Assembly (NCBI GenBank): GCA_900540935.1
Contig: UQHW01000009.1
Coordinates: 1-64,000 of the forward strand
Direction of reading: 5' to 3'
Length of the DNA: 64,000 nucleotides
Source: an uncultured Collinsella sp.
GTDB taxonomy: Bacteria; Actinomycetota; Coriobacteriia; Coriobacteriales; Coriobacteriaceae
This document shows, one piece after another, positions 17,035-25,298 of this stretch (position 1 is the first letter of the stretch; each line of letters begins with the position of its first letter). Position numbers and translations under genes: made by a program. The notes below the pieces were generated by a model, which was not told the DNA's origin, ran no database searches, and saw only the letters and a list, made by a program, of their open reading frames with translations.

Positions 17035-18839
17035 AGCCCAACAAAACCACCGTCAGCGACAACACCGAAAACGGAGCGCACAACATGGTCAGGCTCATTA
17101 TCGATAACTGCGAAGTCGTGGTGCCCGAGCACACCACGATCCTGGATGCGGCCAAGTCCGCCGGCATTCAGATTCCCACCCTGTGCTATCTGCGCGATCT
17201 AAACGAGATCGGCGGCTGCCGCGTGTGCGTGGTCGAGGTCGAGGGCTGCGACCAGCTGGTTGCCGCCTGCAACAACTACGTGCTCGACGGCATGGTGGTG
17301 CACACCAACAGCCCCAAGGCCCGCGAGGCCCGTCGCACCAACGTGCAGCTGCTGCTTTCGCAGCACGATTCGCAATGCACGAGCTGCGTGCGCAGCGGCA
17401 ACTGCAACCTACAGACCATCGCCAACGACCTGGGCATTTTCTATCTGCCGTATCAAAGGCATTTGGCGGGCGAGGGCTGGGATTTCGATTTTCCCATCAT
17501 CCGCGAAAACGACAAGTGCATTAAATGCATGCGCTGCATCAAAGTGTGTGAGAGCGTGCAGGGCCTGGGGATTTGGGACCTGACCAACCGCGCCACGCAT
17601 ACCGCCGTGGGTACCCGCGGGCGCGCGCCGATTGGCAAGACCGATTGCGTCGCGTGCGGCCAGTGCATTACGCATTGCCCGACGGGCGCACTGCGCGAGC
17701 GCGACGATACCGAGACCGTGTTTGACGCGCTCGCTAATCCCGACAAGATCGTGCTGGTGCAGATCGCGCCTGCCGTGCGCAGCGCCTGGGGCGAGGAGCT
17801 CGGCATATCTCGCGAGGAGGCAACCGTCGAGCGTCTGGCCTGCGCACTGCGCCGCGTTGGCTTTGAGTACGTGTTCGACACCGATTTCTCGGCCGACCTC
17901 ACCATTATGGAGGAGGGTTCCGAGCTGCTCGAGCGCCTAGGCGCCGCCGCTAAGGGCGAAGGCGACAGCCGCGGCTGGCCCATGTTTACGAGCTGCTGCC
18001 CGGGTTGGGTGCGCTTTGTGAAGGCGCGCTATCCGGAGTTTGTCGACAGCCTGTCCACGTCCAAGTCGCCGCAGCAGATGTTCGGCGCCATCGCCAAGAC
18101 ATACTACGCCAAGGTGCTGGGCGTTGAGCCCGAGCGCTTGTTCGTGGTGTCCGTGATGCCGTGCACGGCCAAGAAGGCCGAGTGTGCGCTGCCGAGCATG
18201 GTGGGCGAGGACGGCACGCCCGACGTGGACGTTGCGCTGACGGTGCGCGAGATGGCGCGCATGATTCGCGCGAGCCACGTGAGCGTGGACACGCTGGTCG
18301 AGGAGCCGCTCGACACGCCGCTGGGCTTCGGCACGGGCGCGGGTGTGATCTTTGGCGCCACGGGCGGCGTGATGGAGGCCGCCGTGCGCTCGGCCTATTA
18401 CCTGGTGACGGGCAAGAACCCGGATGCCGATTTCTTTACCGACACGCGCGGACTCGACGGCTGGAAGGAAGCCGTTGCCGATATCGATGGCACCAAGGTT
18501 CGCGTTGCCGTGGCGCACGGGCTGGGCAACGCCGCCCGCCTGCTCGATGCGATTCGCGACGGCCGTGTGAGCTATGACTTCGTTGAGGTCATGGCGTGCC
18601 CGGGTGGCTGCGTCGGCGGCGGCGGTCAGCCCATCCACGACGGCTGCGAGCTGGCAGCCGAGCGCGGTCAGGTGCTGTGGGGCCTGGATGCGAAGGCGGA
18701 CATTCGCTTCTCGCACGAGAATCCCGATGTCCAGGCGTGCTATAGCGAGTTCTTGGGTGCGCCGCTCTCGCCGCTGGCCGAGGAATTGCTGCATACCGAC
18801 CATCACGCATGGACGATGCCTAACGAGGGGACGTGCTAG
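17028..18839 (+). CDS. hydA: [FeFe]-hydrogenase, group A catalytic subunit
   Basis: A 603-residue hydrogenase that makes or uses H2 at the H-cluster. In order: N-terminal 2Fe-2S domain (CYLRDLNEIGGCRVC and a distal Cys), a His-ligated 4Fe-4S motif (HDSQCTSCVRSGNC), two 4Fe-4S motifs (CIKCMRCIKVCE and CVACGQCITHCP), then the catalytic domain with all three signatures: L1 TSCCPGW, L2 MPCTAKKAE and L3 EVMACPGGCVGGGGQP. All H-cluster cysteines are present. The start at 17028 has GGAGGGAGGA upstream and overlaps the partner gene; an internal ATG at 17085 is possible. Maturases (HydE, HydF, HydG) are not in the window and must be elsewhere. Confidence 0.95.
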   Translation: MVEPNKTTVSDNTENGAHNMVRLIIDNCEVVVPEHTTILDAAKSAGIQIPTLCYLRDLNEIGGCRVCVVEVEGCDQLVAACNNYVLDGMVVHTNSPKAREARRTNVQLLLSQHDSQCTSCVRSGNCNLQTIANDLGIFYLPYQRHLAGEGWDFDFPIIRENDKCIKCMRCIKVCESVQGLGIWDLTNRATHTAVGTRGRAPIGKTDCVACGQCITHCPTGALRERDDTETVFDALANPDKIVLVQIAPAVRSAWGEELGISREEATVERLACALRRVGFEYVFDTDFSADLTIMEEGSELLERLGAAAKGEGDSRGWPMFTSCCPGWVRFVKARYPEFVDSLSTSKSPQQMFGAIAKTYYAKVLGVEPERLFVVSVMPCTAKKAECALPSMVGEDGTPDVDVALTVREMARMIRASHVSVDTLVEEPLDTPLGFGTGAGVIFGATGGVMEAAVRSAYYLVTGKNPDADFFTDTRGLDGWKEAVADIDGTKVRVAVAHGLGNAARLLDAIRDGRVSYDFVEVMACPGGCVGGGGQPIHDGCELAAERGQVLWGLDAKADIRFSHENPDVQACYSEFLGAPLSPLAEELLHTDHHAWTMPNEGTC

Positions 18840-18841
18840 CG

Positions 18842-19900
18842 ATGCACGCGTTTGATGTTGAGGTGTCGCGCCGGGGGTTTGCCTCGGCGCTTGCCGCGGG
18901 TGCACTGTCGCTTGCGCTCGCGGGCTGTGGCGGCGGGGCCGCCGGTGCCGGGTCCGCCGCGGACTCGGCTGCCGGGTCTGCTGCGGGCAGTTCTGCTGCC
19001 GAGTCGGTCGAGGTGCACGTCGCCTCGCTCAAGGGGCCGACCTCGATTGGCCTGGTGCAGTTTATGGACCAGGCTGCCGATGGCGAGACGGACAATGAGT
19101 TCGACTTTGCGATCAACACCGCCGCCGACGAGATTGTGCCCAAGGTCATTCAAGGCGATATCGACATTGCCCTGGTGCCGGCCAACGTGGCGAGCGTGCT
19201 CTACAACAAGACCGAGGGCGCGGTGCAGGTCATCGACATCAACACGCTGGGCGTGCTGAACGTGGTGACGGGTAACGCGGACGTTACTTCGTTTGGCGAT
19301 CTGGCGGGCCATACCGTCTACATGACGGGCAAGGGCACCACGCCGGAGTACGTCATGAACTACCTGTTGGAGCGCGCGGGCCTGACCGGCCAGGTGGCGC
19401 TCGAGTTTAAGAGCGAGCCCACCGAGGTGCTGTCGGCCCTGCTTGCCGACCCGTCCGCCGTGGGCGTGCTGCCGGAGCCGTTCAAGACCGCTGCCATCGC
19501 AAAGAGCGAAGGCAAGCTGTCGGCTCCGGTAAGCCTGACCGATGTGTGGGACGAGCTGGCAGGTGACACAGGCTCGCGCTTGCTGACGGGCGTGACCGTG
19601 GTGCGCCGCGCGTTTGCCGAGGAACATCCCGAGGCCGTGGCGGAGTTCTTGAGCTGCCATGCGGCGAGCGTTAAGGCTGTCAATGCGGCGCCGGCAGATT
19701 GGGCGCAGGCCGTAGTCGATGCCGGCATCGTGGACAACGCCACGATTGCCGAAAAGGCGATTCCCGGGTGCATGCTTGTGTGCCAGACGGGCAAGGATAT
19801 GAAGGCGGCGCTTAGCGGGTATCTGCAGGTGCTGTCCGACGCGGACGCGAGCGCCGTGGGTGGTAAACTTCCGGCTGACGATTTCTACTACATGGAGTAG
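18842..19900 (+). CDS. Tat-exported lipoprotein, ABC substrate-binding protein (SsuA/NitT type)
   Basis: A 352-residue periplasmic-type binding protein anchored as a lipoprotein. The N-terminus has a twin-arginine motif (VSRRGFASA) followed by a hydrophobic stretch and the lipobox LALAGC, then a Gly/Ala/Ser linker. The mature part follows the NitT/TauT/SsuA fold (SLKGPTSIGLVQFMD, IALVPANVASVLYN, GLPE-like GVLPEPFKTAA). It sits two bases after hydA and just before its permease-ATPase, so it belongs to the same operon. The ligand is unknown. I chose the ATG at 18842; a GTG at 18833 lies too close to the GAGGGG site. Confidence 0.88.
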   Translation: MHAFDVEVSRRGFASALAAGALSLALAGCGGGAAGAGSAADSAAGSAAGSSAAESVEVHVASLKGPTSIGLVQFMDQAADGETDNEFDFAINTAADEIVPKVIQGDIDIALVPANVASVLYNKTEGAVQVIDINTLGVLNVVTGNADVTSFGDLAGHTVYMTGKGTTPEYVMNYLLERAGLTGQVALEFKSEPTEVLSALLADPSAVGVLPEPFKTAAIAKSEGKLSAPVSLTDVWDELAGDTGSRLLTGVTVVRRAFAEEHPEAVAEFLSCHAASVKAVNAAPADWAQAVVDAGIVDNATIAEKAIPGCMLVCQTGKDMKAALSGYLQVLSDADASAVGGKLPADDFYYME

Positions 19901-19903
19901 CCC

Positions 19904-21280
19904 GTGCGTGCGTTTGCTCGACACATGACAGAGCGTATGAAGGCGGTGGCGGCAGCAGGTGCCGTCGCCGCCTTTTGGCTTGCCGCGTGGATGCTGGTGG
20001 CGGCGCTGGTGGCGCAGCCGCTGATCTTGCCGGGGCCGGGTGCTGTTGCCCTGGCGCTGCTGCGCCTGGTGTGCGATGGCGGTACCTGGGCGATTTTGGC
20101 GGGCTCGGGCGCGCGGATACTGGGCGGGCTGGCGCTTGCCGCGGTGTGTGGTGGCGTGCTTGCCGGGATTTCATCACGGTCGCGGGCGTTCGCGCACTTG
20201 GTGGCTCCGGCGCTGTCGTTTGTAAAGGCGACGCCGGTCGCCTGCGTGGTGGTCCTGCTGCTTATTTGGTTGGGATCGGCGCGCGTGAGCATCGCCGCTG
20301 TCTTTTTGATGGCGCTGCCGGGCGTGTATTTTTCGCTGGCCGAGGGCTTGGCACGGGTGAATAAACCGCTGGAGCAGATGTTCCGTCTGCATGGCGTGCG
20401 CGGCTGGCGCCTGTTTTGCGCCCATACCTGGCGCGAAGTCCTGCCGTTTGTGCTTTCGTGCGCCCGCGCCGTGATCGGCATGAGCTGGAAGGCCGGCGTG
20501 GCAGCCGAGCTGATCGGCATGGCGGTGGGCACCGTGGGTGAGCGCATCTATCAGGCAAAGCTTTTGATTGAGACGGCTGATTTGCTGGCGTGGACCGTGC
20601 TGGTCGTTGCCGCCTCGTGGGCGTGTGAGCGCGTGCTGGTGTGGCTGCTGCGGGTTTCGGGACCCGTGGCGTGGCGCGCGGCCGTGCGGGCGCATGGGCA
20701 TGGACTGCGCGGGCGTGCGGGGGCTGCGAGCGATGGCACTGCAGCGGAGCTTGCGCTTGCCGTGGGCGATCGCGCGCCCTGGGCTCCGGCGCTCGACGGT
20801 CTGGAGCTCAACGTGCCTGCGGGTGGGCGTATCTGTGTGATGGGCGCTTCGGGCATGGGCAAGTCGACGCTGCTTTCATTGGCAGCGGGGGAGTGCGCGC
20901 CGTGCTCGATGGTGTTTCAGGATGCACGCTTGGTAGAGGGCAGCTCGGCTTTGGATAACGTGCTGGTGTGCGCCGATGCGCGCGTGGATGCTTCGAGCGC
21001 CGCGGCATTGCTGCGCCTGCTGGTGCCGGGAGTCGATGTGGATGCTCGCTTGGCCGAGCTTTCGGGCGGGCAGCGCCGTCGCGTCGAGATCGCTCGAGCC
21101 CTGCTGTGCCCGGGCGGCGCGGTGATTCTTGACGAGCCCTTTACCGGCCTGGATGCCGCCGCGCGCGATGCGACGACCAAGGTCGTGCTCGACCTGCTCG
21201 ACGGCCGCACGCTCTTGCTTGCCACGCACGACGCCGCCGACGCTCAGGCCCTCGATATCTCGGACATCATCACGCTCTAA
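19904..21280 (+). CDS. Fused ABC permease and ATPase (SsuC-SsuB type)
   Basis: A 458-residue protein joining two normally separate subunits. Residues about 1-245 are a BPD-type permease with six or so membrane helices and the EAA-like loop (LEQMFRLHGVRGWRLFCAHTWREVLPF). Residues about 270-458 are a compact ATPase: Walker A GASGMGKST, Q-loop VFQDARL, signature LSGGQRRRVEIARAL, Walker B AVILDEPF and H-loop LLATHDAADA. All catalytic residues are present, though the ATPase is short. A homodimer would supply a complete transporter with the binding protein encoded upstream. GTG start with GGAG 6 nt upstream, 4 nt after the previous gene. Confidence 0.9.
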   Translation: MRAFARHMTERMKAVAAAGAVAAFWLAAWMLVAALVAQPLILPGPGAVALALLRLVCDGGTWAILAGSGARILGGLALAAVCGGVLAGISSRSRAFAHLVAPALSFVKATPVACVVVLLLIWLGSARVSIAAVFLMALPGVYFSLAEGLARVNKPLEQMFRLHGVRGWRLFCAHTWREVLPFVLSCARAVIGMSWKAGVAAELIGMAVGTVGERIYQAKLLIETADLLAWTVLVVAASWACERVLVWLLRVSGPVAWRAAVRAHGHGLRGRAGAASDGTAAELALAVGDRAPWAPALDGLELNVPAGGRICVMGASGMGKSTLLSLAAGECAPCSMVFQDARLVEGSSALDNVLVCADARVDASSAAALLRLLVPGVDVDARLAELSGGQRRRVEIARALLCPGGAVILDEPFTGLDAAARDATTKVVLDLLDGRTLLLATHDAADAQALDISDIITL

Positions 21281-21301
21281 AAACTAACTCAGCAACAAAA
21301 T

Positions 21302-21327
21302 GATTCGTTTTCCTCCGTCCCCATGGG
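21302..21327. repeat. Half copy of the family C palindrome
   Basis: GATTCGTTTTCCTCCGTCCC matches the left arm of the 14910-14971 element with one change. No matching right arm follows. Confidence 0.6.
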
Positions 21328-21336
21328 GTCTGGTGT

Positions 21337-21461
21337 GGTATTCTATCTGCGGGGTAATACTTAGGAATACCAAGTAATACCAACGCCGCAGAAACAAACT
21401 CCAGATGCGGGTCAATCGGGTTGCCTTCACAGCCCGTCGCCCAGCCGCGTGGCCCGCATCT
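21337..21461 (+). promoter_or_regulatory. Candidate operator and leader hairpin of the antitoxin-like gene
   Basis: GGTATTC (21337-21343) and GAATACC (21365-21371) form a perfect inverted repeat, interleaved with two direct GTAATAC repeats (21354-21360, 21374-21380). Further on, AGATGCGGG (21403-21411) and CCCGCATCT (21453-21461) make a perfect 9-bp leader hairpin. RelB-type proteins bind their own promoters through such short palindromes; that link is inferred. Confidence 0.5.
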
Positions 21462-21495
21462 ATCCGCACCACCGTCGTTTCAAAAAGGAAGCGCC

Positions 21496-21717
21496 ATGGC
21501 AGAACACATGACCCCCGTAGTCGCGAAGGTCTTGCCCGAGGAGAAGGCAGCCTTCGCGGCGGCAACCCAGCTCGTGGGCACCACGCCGTCCAACGCCATC
21601 CGCATGTTTATCGCCGCGTTCAATCGCTGCGGCACCTTTCCGTTTGACATCTCGCCCAACGGGGCCTTTGGCAAAGAGTGCCCCCAACAGCTAGTCGTTG
21701 AAGAACGTCCCCAATGA
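21496..21717 (+). CDS. RelB/DinJ-like ribbon-helix-helix antitoxin, orphan
   Basis: A 73-residue protein whose middle matches the RelB/DinJ family: VLPEEKAAFAAATQLVGTTP, then SNAIRMFIAAFNRCGTFPFD, the family's Ala-Ile-Arg-Met-Phe helix and the G-x-x-PF-x-I end. It should dimerise through a ribbon-helix-helix and bind DNA. The start at 21496 has AAAAGGA upstream. No RelE/YafQ-type toxin follows; instead the stop overlaps the first possible start (21714) of a CPBP-family membrane protease read in another frame. So it may be an orphan regulator, or part of an unusual pair with that protease. Confidence 0.8.
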   Translation: MAEHMTPVVAKVLPEEKAAFAAATQLVGTTPSNAIRMFIAAFNRCGTFPFDISPNGAFGKECPQQLVVEERPQ

Positions 21718-21740
21718 CTAGTCGTCGGGAGGAGGTTGGC

Positions 21741-22655
21741 ATGCTCAATGCGATGATTTGGGCGCTTGCCTGTTTTGGCGTCGTCGCTGCCGATATTGCC
21801 CTGAGCGTCGTTTTGTTCTCCGCCCTTGGCGTCGCATCGGTGTTCATGAGTTTTTCGATCGATGACCTCGACATTCAATTGCTTCAGGCCGTCGCGCAGA
21901 CGGCATCGTTTTTGATGGCGCTGCTGTGGTGGCGTTATCTGTGGCCGCGTTCGTTTATGGCACGCCGGCAAAGCGCACATCCGCTCGGCGGGGGAGCGCG
22001 TGGGGCGTGGAAACGCATCGCCTGCGTTATCGTGATTGGCCTTGCCCTGCAGGTGGTCGTTGGTTACGTGACCGACGCCGCGCTGTCGCTGTTGCCCGAG
22101 GCCGCGGCCGACTACAGCGAGCTTGTCGAGGAAACAGGCATGGGTGACACCAGCTATCTCGCCGTCCTGACTACGGTGCTCGGTGCCCCATTTTGTGAAG
22201 AGCTGCTGGTGCGCGGCATTATTTTTGAGTTTTCGCTCCGAGCGTTTAATCCACAGTGCCGCCCACTTTGGAAGCGCCGGCGTCGTGCGAGCGCGCAAGG
22301 CGGCGCCATGGTGCCCTGGGCGGCCCCAAGCACGTGGGGTATCGCCGCGGCGATTGTGCTGCAGGCGGCCATCTTTGGCTTTATGCATATGAACTGGGTG
22401 CAGGGCTGCTACGCCGGCGCCGCCGGCCTCATCTTTGGTTGGGTGCTCGTGACGACCGGAAAGCTCCGCTACACGATCTTGCTGCACTTTGCCTTTAATG
22501 CCGGGTCGTATCTCATGACGTTGCTCTGGTTTGTGAACACGCCGTTCGACGTTGTGGTCACGGTTGGCATCGCCGGCTTTGTGCTGGTAGAGGCGATGCA
22601 CTCGCTGCTTCGATTGTGCATTCCCGTGTCGCGCGAAGCTGATCGGTCTGAGTAA
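21741..22655 (+). CDS. CPBP-family intramembrane metalloprotease
   Basis: A 304-residue membrane protein with about eight hydrophobic helices and the three CPBP (Rce1/Abi) motifs: EExxxR in PFCEELLVRGIIF, FxxxH in AIFGFMHMN and HxxxN in LLHFAFNAG. These form the glutamate/histidine active site in the membrane. Bacterial members cleave membrane peptides or act in bacteriocin self-immunity. The start at 21741 has GGGAGGAGG upstream; an earlier ATG at 21714 overlaps the antitoxin stop and would still be coupled. A charged insert with RRRASAQGG lies between motifs 1 and 2. Confidence 0.88.
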   Translation: MLNAMIWALACFGVVAADIALSVVLFSALGVASVFMSFSIDDLDIQLLQAVAQTASFLMALLWWRYLWPRSFMARRQSAHPLGGGARGAWKRIACVIVIGLALQVVVGYVTDAALSLLPEAAADYSELVEETGMGDTSYLAVLTTVLGAPFCEELLVRGIIFEFSLRAFNPQCRPLWKRRRRASAQGGAMVPWAAPSTWGIAAAIVLQAAIFGFMHMNWVQGCYAGAAGLIFGWVLVTTGKLRYTILLHFAFNAGSYLMTLLWFVNTPFDVVVTVGIAGFVLVEAMHSLLRLCIPVSREADRSE

Positions 22656-22663
22656 TAACGCCT

Positions 22664-23656
22664 TTAATTAGACCGATGCGTCTTGAACGCACCTGGCGTT
22701 TCGCCGAATGCTTCTTTGAATTTTGAGTAAAAGAATGACATGTTGGAGATGCCGACTTTTCGGGCTACATACTGCACGCTGCGCTCGGTGTTATTGAGAA
22801 GATATGCCGCCTCTGTGAGCTGCTGGTTGAGCTTGATTTGCGAAAACGTTTTGCCGGTTTTTTGCTTGATCAAGCTGCTGAGATAGCTGGTGCTATAACC
22901 CGTATCGCTCGCAATGCTTTCGAGTGTGCAGTCGCCGTAGCTTCGCTCAATATGATTCAGAATCGACACGATGCGTTCGTCCGACATGATCGCCTGGTTA
23001 TCAGTTGCGGAGCGTCGGTACAGTCCTCGAATGAGAACAAGGAATAGGCTGACGGCGAGGTGCCTCATGAGTTCATTGGAATAGGCATCTTTAAAGTGAT
23101 ATTCGATAAAGAGCATCTCGATGAGGCGTCGCGCATGTCGGGCGTATTCCTCTGGAAGAATGAGATATTTTCGGGCCTCGCGGTTTTTGGACACAAAATC
23201 AAATAGAAGATTCGTTAATGGTGACGCGCCGGGTAGCTGGCTCAGGAACAACGAATCGAACATTTCTTTTTTGAAGACGATCGAAATGACGATATCATGC
23301 TCGCCCTTAACGTATGGAACGCTTCTGACTACGCCGGTGTTGCAAATGAGCACGTCGCCCTTTTTAAGGAGTAGTCGCCGTCCGTTGACGATAAACGTGC
23401 AGACGCCGTCGTACACGTAGTTAAGCTCCATATCCCGATTGATATGAGGAGGAATATCGGTAAAGCGCGACTCCTTGATAAGACCCACGGGGTTTTCGTC
23501 GAGAGTTTCTTTCCAATCAAACAGATAGACCTCTTCGCCGTTAATGGTTGTGGTTTCCACCCTGTTATATCGCGGGCTGAGCTCTCCCGGATGTGTGCGA
23601 TGCCACTCTTCGGTCTCGGTATGCGTATAGAGCAGCTGTTTGAGATTCGAATCCAT
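22664..23656 (-). CDS. AraC-family transcriptional regulator with cupin-like sensor domain
   Basis: A 330-residue regulator. The N-terminal half is an AraC-type cupin sensor (SRFTDIPPHINRDMELNYVY with the family's HxH-like turn, then LLLKKGDVLI). The C-terminal 100 residues hold two helix-turn-helix motifs: LESIASDTGYSTSYLSSLIK and VQYVARKVGISNMSFFYSKF followed by the FGETPGAFK signature. It is divergent from the beta-glucoside PTS locus (23809 on), so it most likely controls that operon in response to a sugar. ATG at 23656 with GGAG upstream. Base composition is somewhat more AT-rich than the flanking genes. Confidence 0.92.
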   Translation of the reverse strand: MDSNLKQLLYTHTETEEWHRTHPGELSPRYNRVETTTINGEEVYLFDWKETLDENPVGLIKESRFTDIPPHINRDMELNYVYDGVCTFIVNGRRLLLKKGDVLICNTGVVRSVPYVKGEHDIVISIVFKKEMFDSLFLSQLPGASPLTNLLFDFVSKNREARKYLILPEEYARHARRLIEMLFIEYHFKDAYSNELMRHLAVSLFLVLIRGLYRRSATDNQAIMSDERIVSILNHIERSYGDCTLESIASDTGYSTSYLSSLIKQKTGKTFSQIKLNQQLTEAAYLLNNTERSVQYVARKVGISNMSFFYSKFKEAFGETPGAFKTHRSN

Positions 23657-23808
23657 GGGGTGCTCCAGGGGTGAACGGTAGAATCGATGCCTTAAACGAT
23701 ATTATAGCTAAAAAAATGTTATAAACCACGCTTTCTGTGCGATATCTTATGCATCTTGTTCTTCCTAGTATTGGGTTATCCGCTGGAGCATCCGATCAAG
23801 GAGGGCAA

Positions 23809-25287
23809 ATGAGTAAGTTAAAACATGGGTTTGACTCCGACTTTTTATGGGGCGGAGCCATATCGTGCTCGCAGGCCGATGGTGCCTGGAATGAGGGCGG
23901 AAAGGGAAAGTCGACGCAGGATTGTCGATGGCTGGATGGTACCTGGACTCATGACCAGATTGAGGACAAGCATCAAAACAACCCCTTCTGCCATGACGAA
24001 CTAATGAACGCTCTCGCAGATGATGGTGTTGAGTTCTACCCGTTTAGGCGCGGTAACGACTTCTATCATCACTACCGTGAGGACATCGCGCTTTTTGCGG
24101 AGATGGGCCTCAAGCTGTTCCGCACCTCTATTTGCTGGAGCCGAATCTATCCTAACGGAGATGATCTTGAGCCTAACCGCGAAGGCATCGAGTGGTATCG
24201 AAGCATGCTGGGTGAGTGCAAAAAGCACGGCATTAAAACCTTCGTCACCATGCTCCACTATGACATCCCGGTAAATCTTGTCACCACATATGGGGGATGG
24301 AAGAATCGCAAGACGATTGATTTCTTCGCCCGCTATGTCGAGACAATCGTTACGGAATTGGGCGATCTGGTCGATTTCTGGCTGCCTTTTAACGAGTTCA
24401 ATGCAGCGCGTTTTTCGCCTTGGGACGGGGTCTGTCTGGTCAAAGACGAAGAGGGGGAGAACTTCGATCGAGCCATCTTCCAGTGCCTGCACCACGAGTT
24501 CGTTGCCAATGCGCGTGCCGTCGAGATTGTCCATCGTCTTTCGCCCGATACTCCCGTTGGCGGCATGATCGCTCGATTCTGTACGTATCCCGCCACCTGC
24601 CGTCCCGAAGATAACATGCAGGCTATTCACGACGACCAGTATTCCAACTGGTTCTATACGGACGTGATGGCTCGTGGAAAATACCCCGCTTATATGAATC
24701 GCTATTTCGACGCGTGCGATATCGAGATTCAAATGGAGCCGGGCGATGAAGAGCTCATCGCTCGCAACACGGTCGACTTCCTGGCCTTCTCGTACTACTT
24801 TTCCCAGGTATCCACCTGCGATCAGGGATGGGAGAAGACTGCGGGAAATCTGGTCATGGCAAACAAGAACCCTTATCTTGAGACGAGTGAGTGGGGCTGG
24901 CAGCTCGATCCCATTGGCCTGAGGGTTACCCTTAACCAGATGTATGACCGCTATGGGCTGCCCCTGTATATCGCCGAGAACGGCCTCGGTACATCTGATG
25001 TAGTCGAGGAGGATGGCAGCATCCACGACGAGTATCGAATCGATTATTTGCGCCAGCACATAAAGTGCCTTAAGGAAGCAGTGATCGATGGCGTTGACGT
25101 GCGCGGATACATGATCTGGGGATTCATTGACCTTGTTGCCTGCGGTCCTCTTACGATGGACAAGCGCTACGGGCTTATCTATGTCGATCTGGATAATTGC
25201 GGCAACGGCACTGCGGAGCGCTCGCGTAAAGACTCTTTCTATTGGTATCAGAAATGTATCGCCACTAATGGCGAGGATCTTGGGTAG
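23809..25287 (+). CDS. GH1 6-phospho-beta-glucosidase
   Basis: A 492-residue glycoside hydrolase family 1 enzyme. It opens with FLWGGAISCSQADGAWNEGG, the usual GH1 entry strand, and shows the acid/base glutamate in FWLPFNEFNA and the nucleophile in YIAENGLG; WGFIDLVA near the end is the aglycone-site strand. With the PTS permease next to it, the substrate is a phosphorylated beta-glucoside such as cellobiose- or arbutin-6-phosphate. Start at the ATG at 23809 after AGGAGG. The next gene follows within 12 nt. Probable control by the divergent AraC regulator. Confidence 0.94.
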   Translation: MSKLKHGFDSDFLWGGAISCSQADGAWNEGGKGKSTQDCRWLDGTWTHDQIEDKHQNNPFCHDELMNALADDGVEFYPFRRGNDFYHHYREDIALFAEMGLKLFRTSICWSRIYPNGDDLEPNREGIEWYRSMLGECKKHGIKTFVTMLHYDIPVNLVTTYGGWKNRKTIDFFARYVETIVTELGDLVDFWLPFNEFNAARFSPWDGVCLVKDEEGENFDRAIFQCLHHEFVANARAVEIVHRLSPDTPVGGMIARFCTYPATCRPEDNMQAIHDDQYSNWFYTDVMARGKYPAYMNRYFDACDIEIQMEPGDEELIARNTVDFLAFSYYFSQVSTCDQGWEKTAGNLVMANKNPYLETSEWGWQLDPIGLRVTLNQMYDRYGLPLYIAENGLGTSDVVEEDGSIHDEYRIDYLRQHIKCLKEAVIDGVDVRGYMIWGFIDLVACGPLTMDKRYGLIYVDLDNCGNGTAERSRKDSFYWYQKCIATNGEDLG

Positions 25288-25298
25288 GAGTGATTGTC

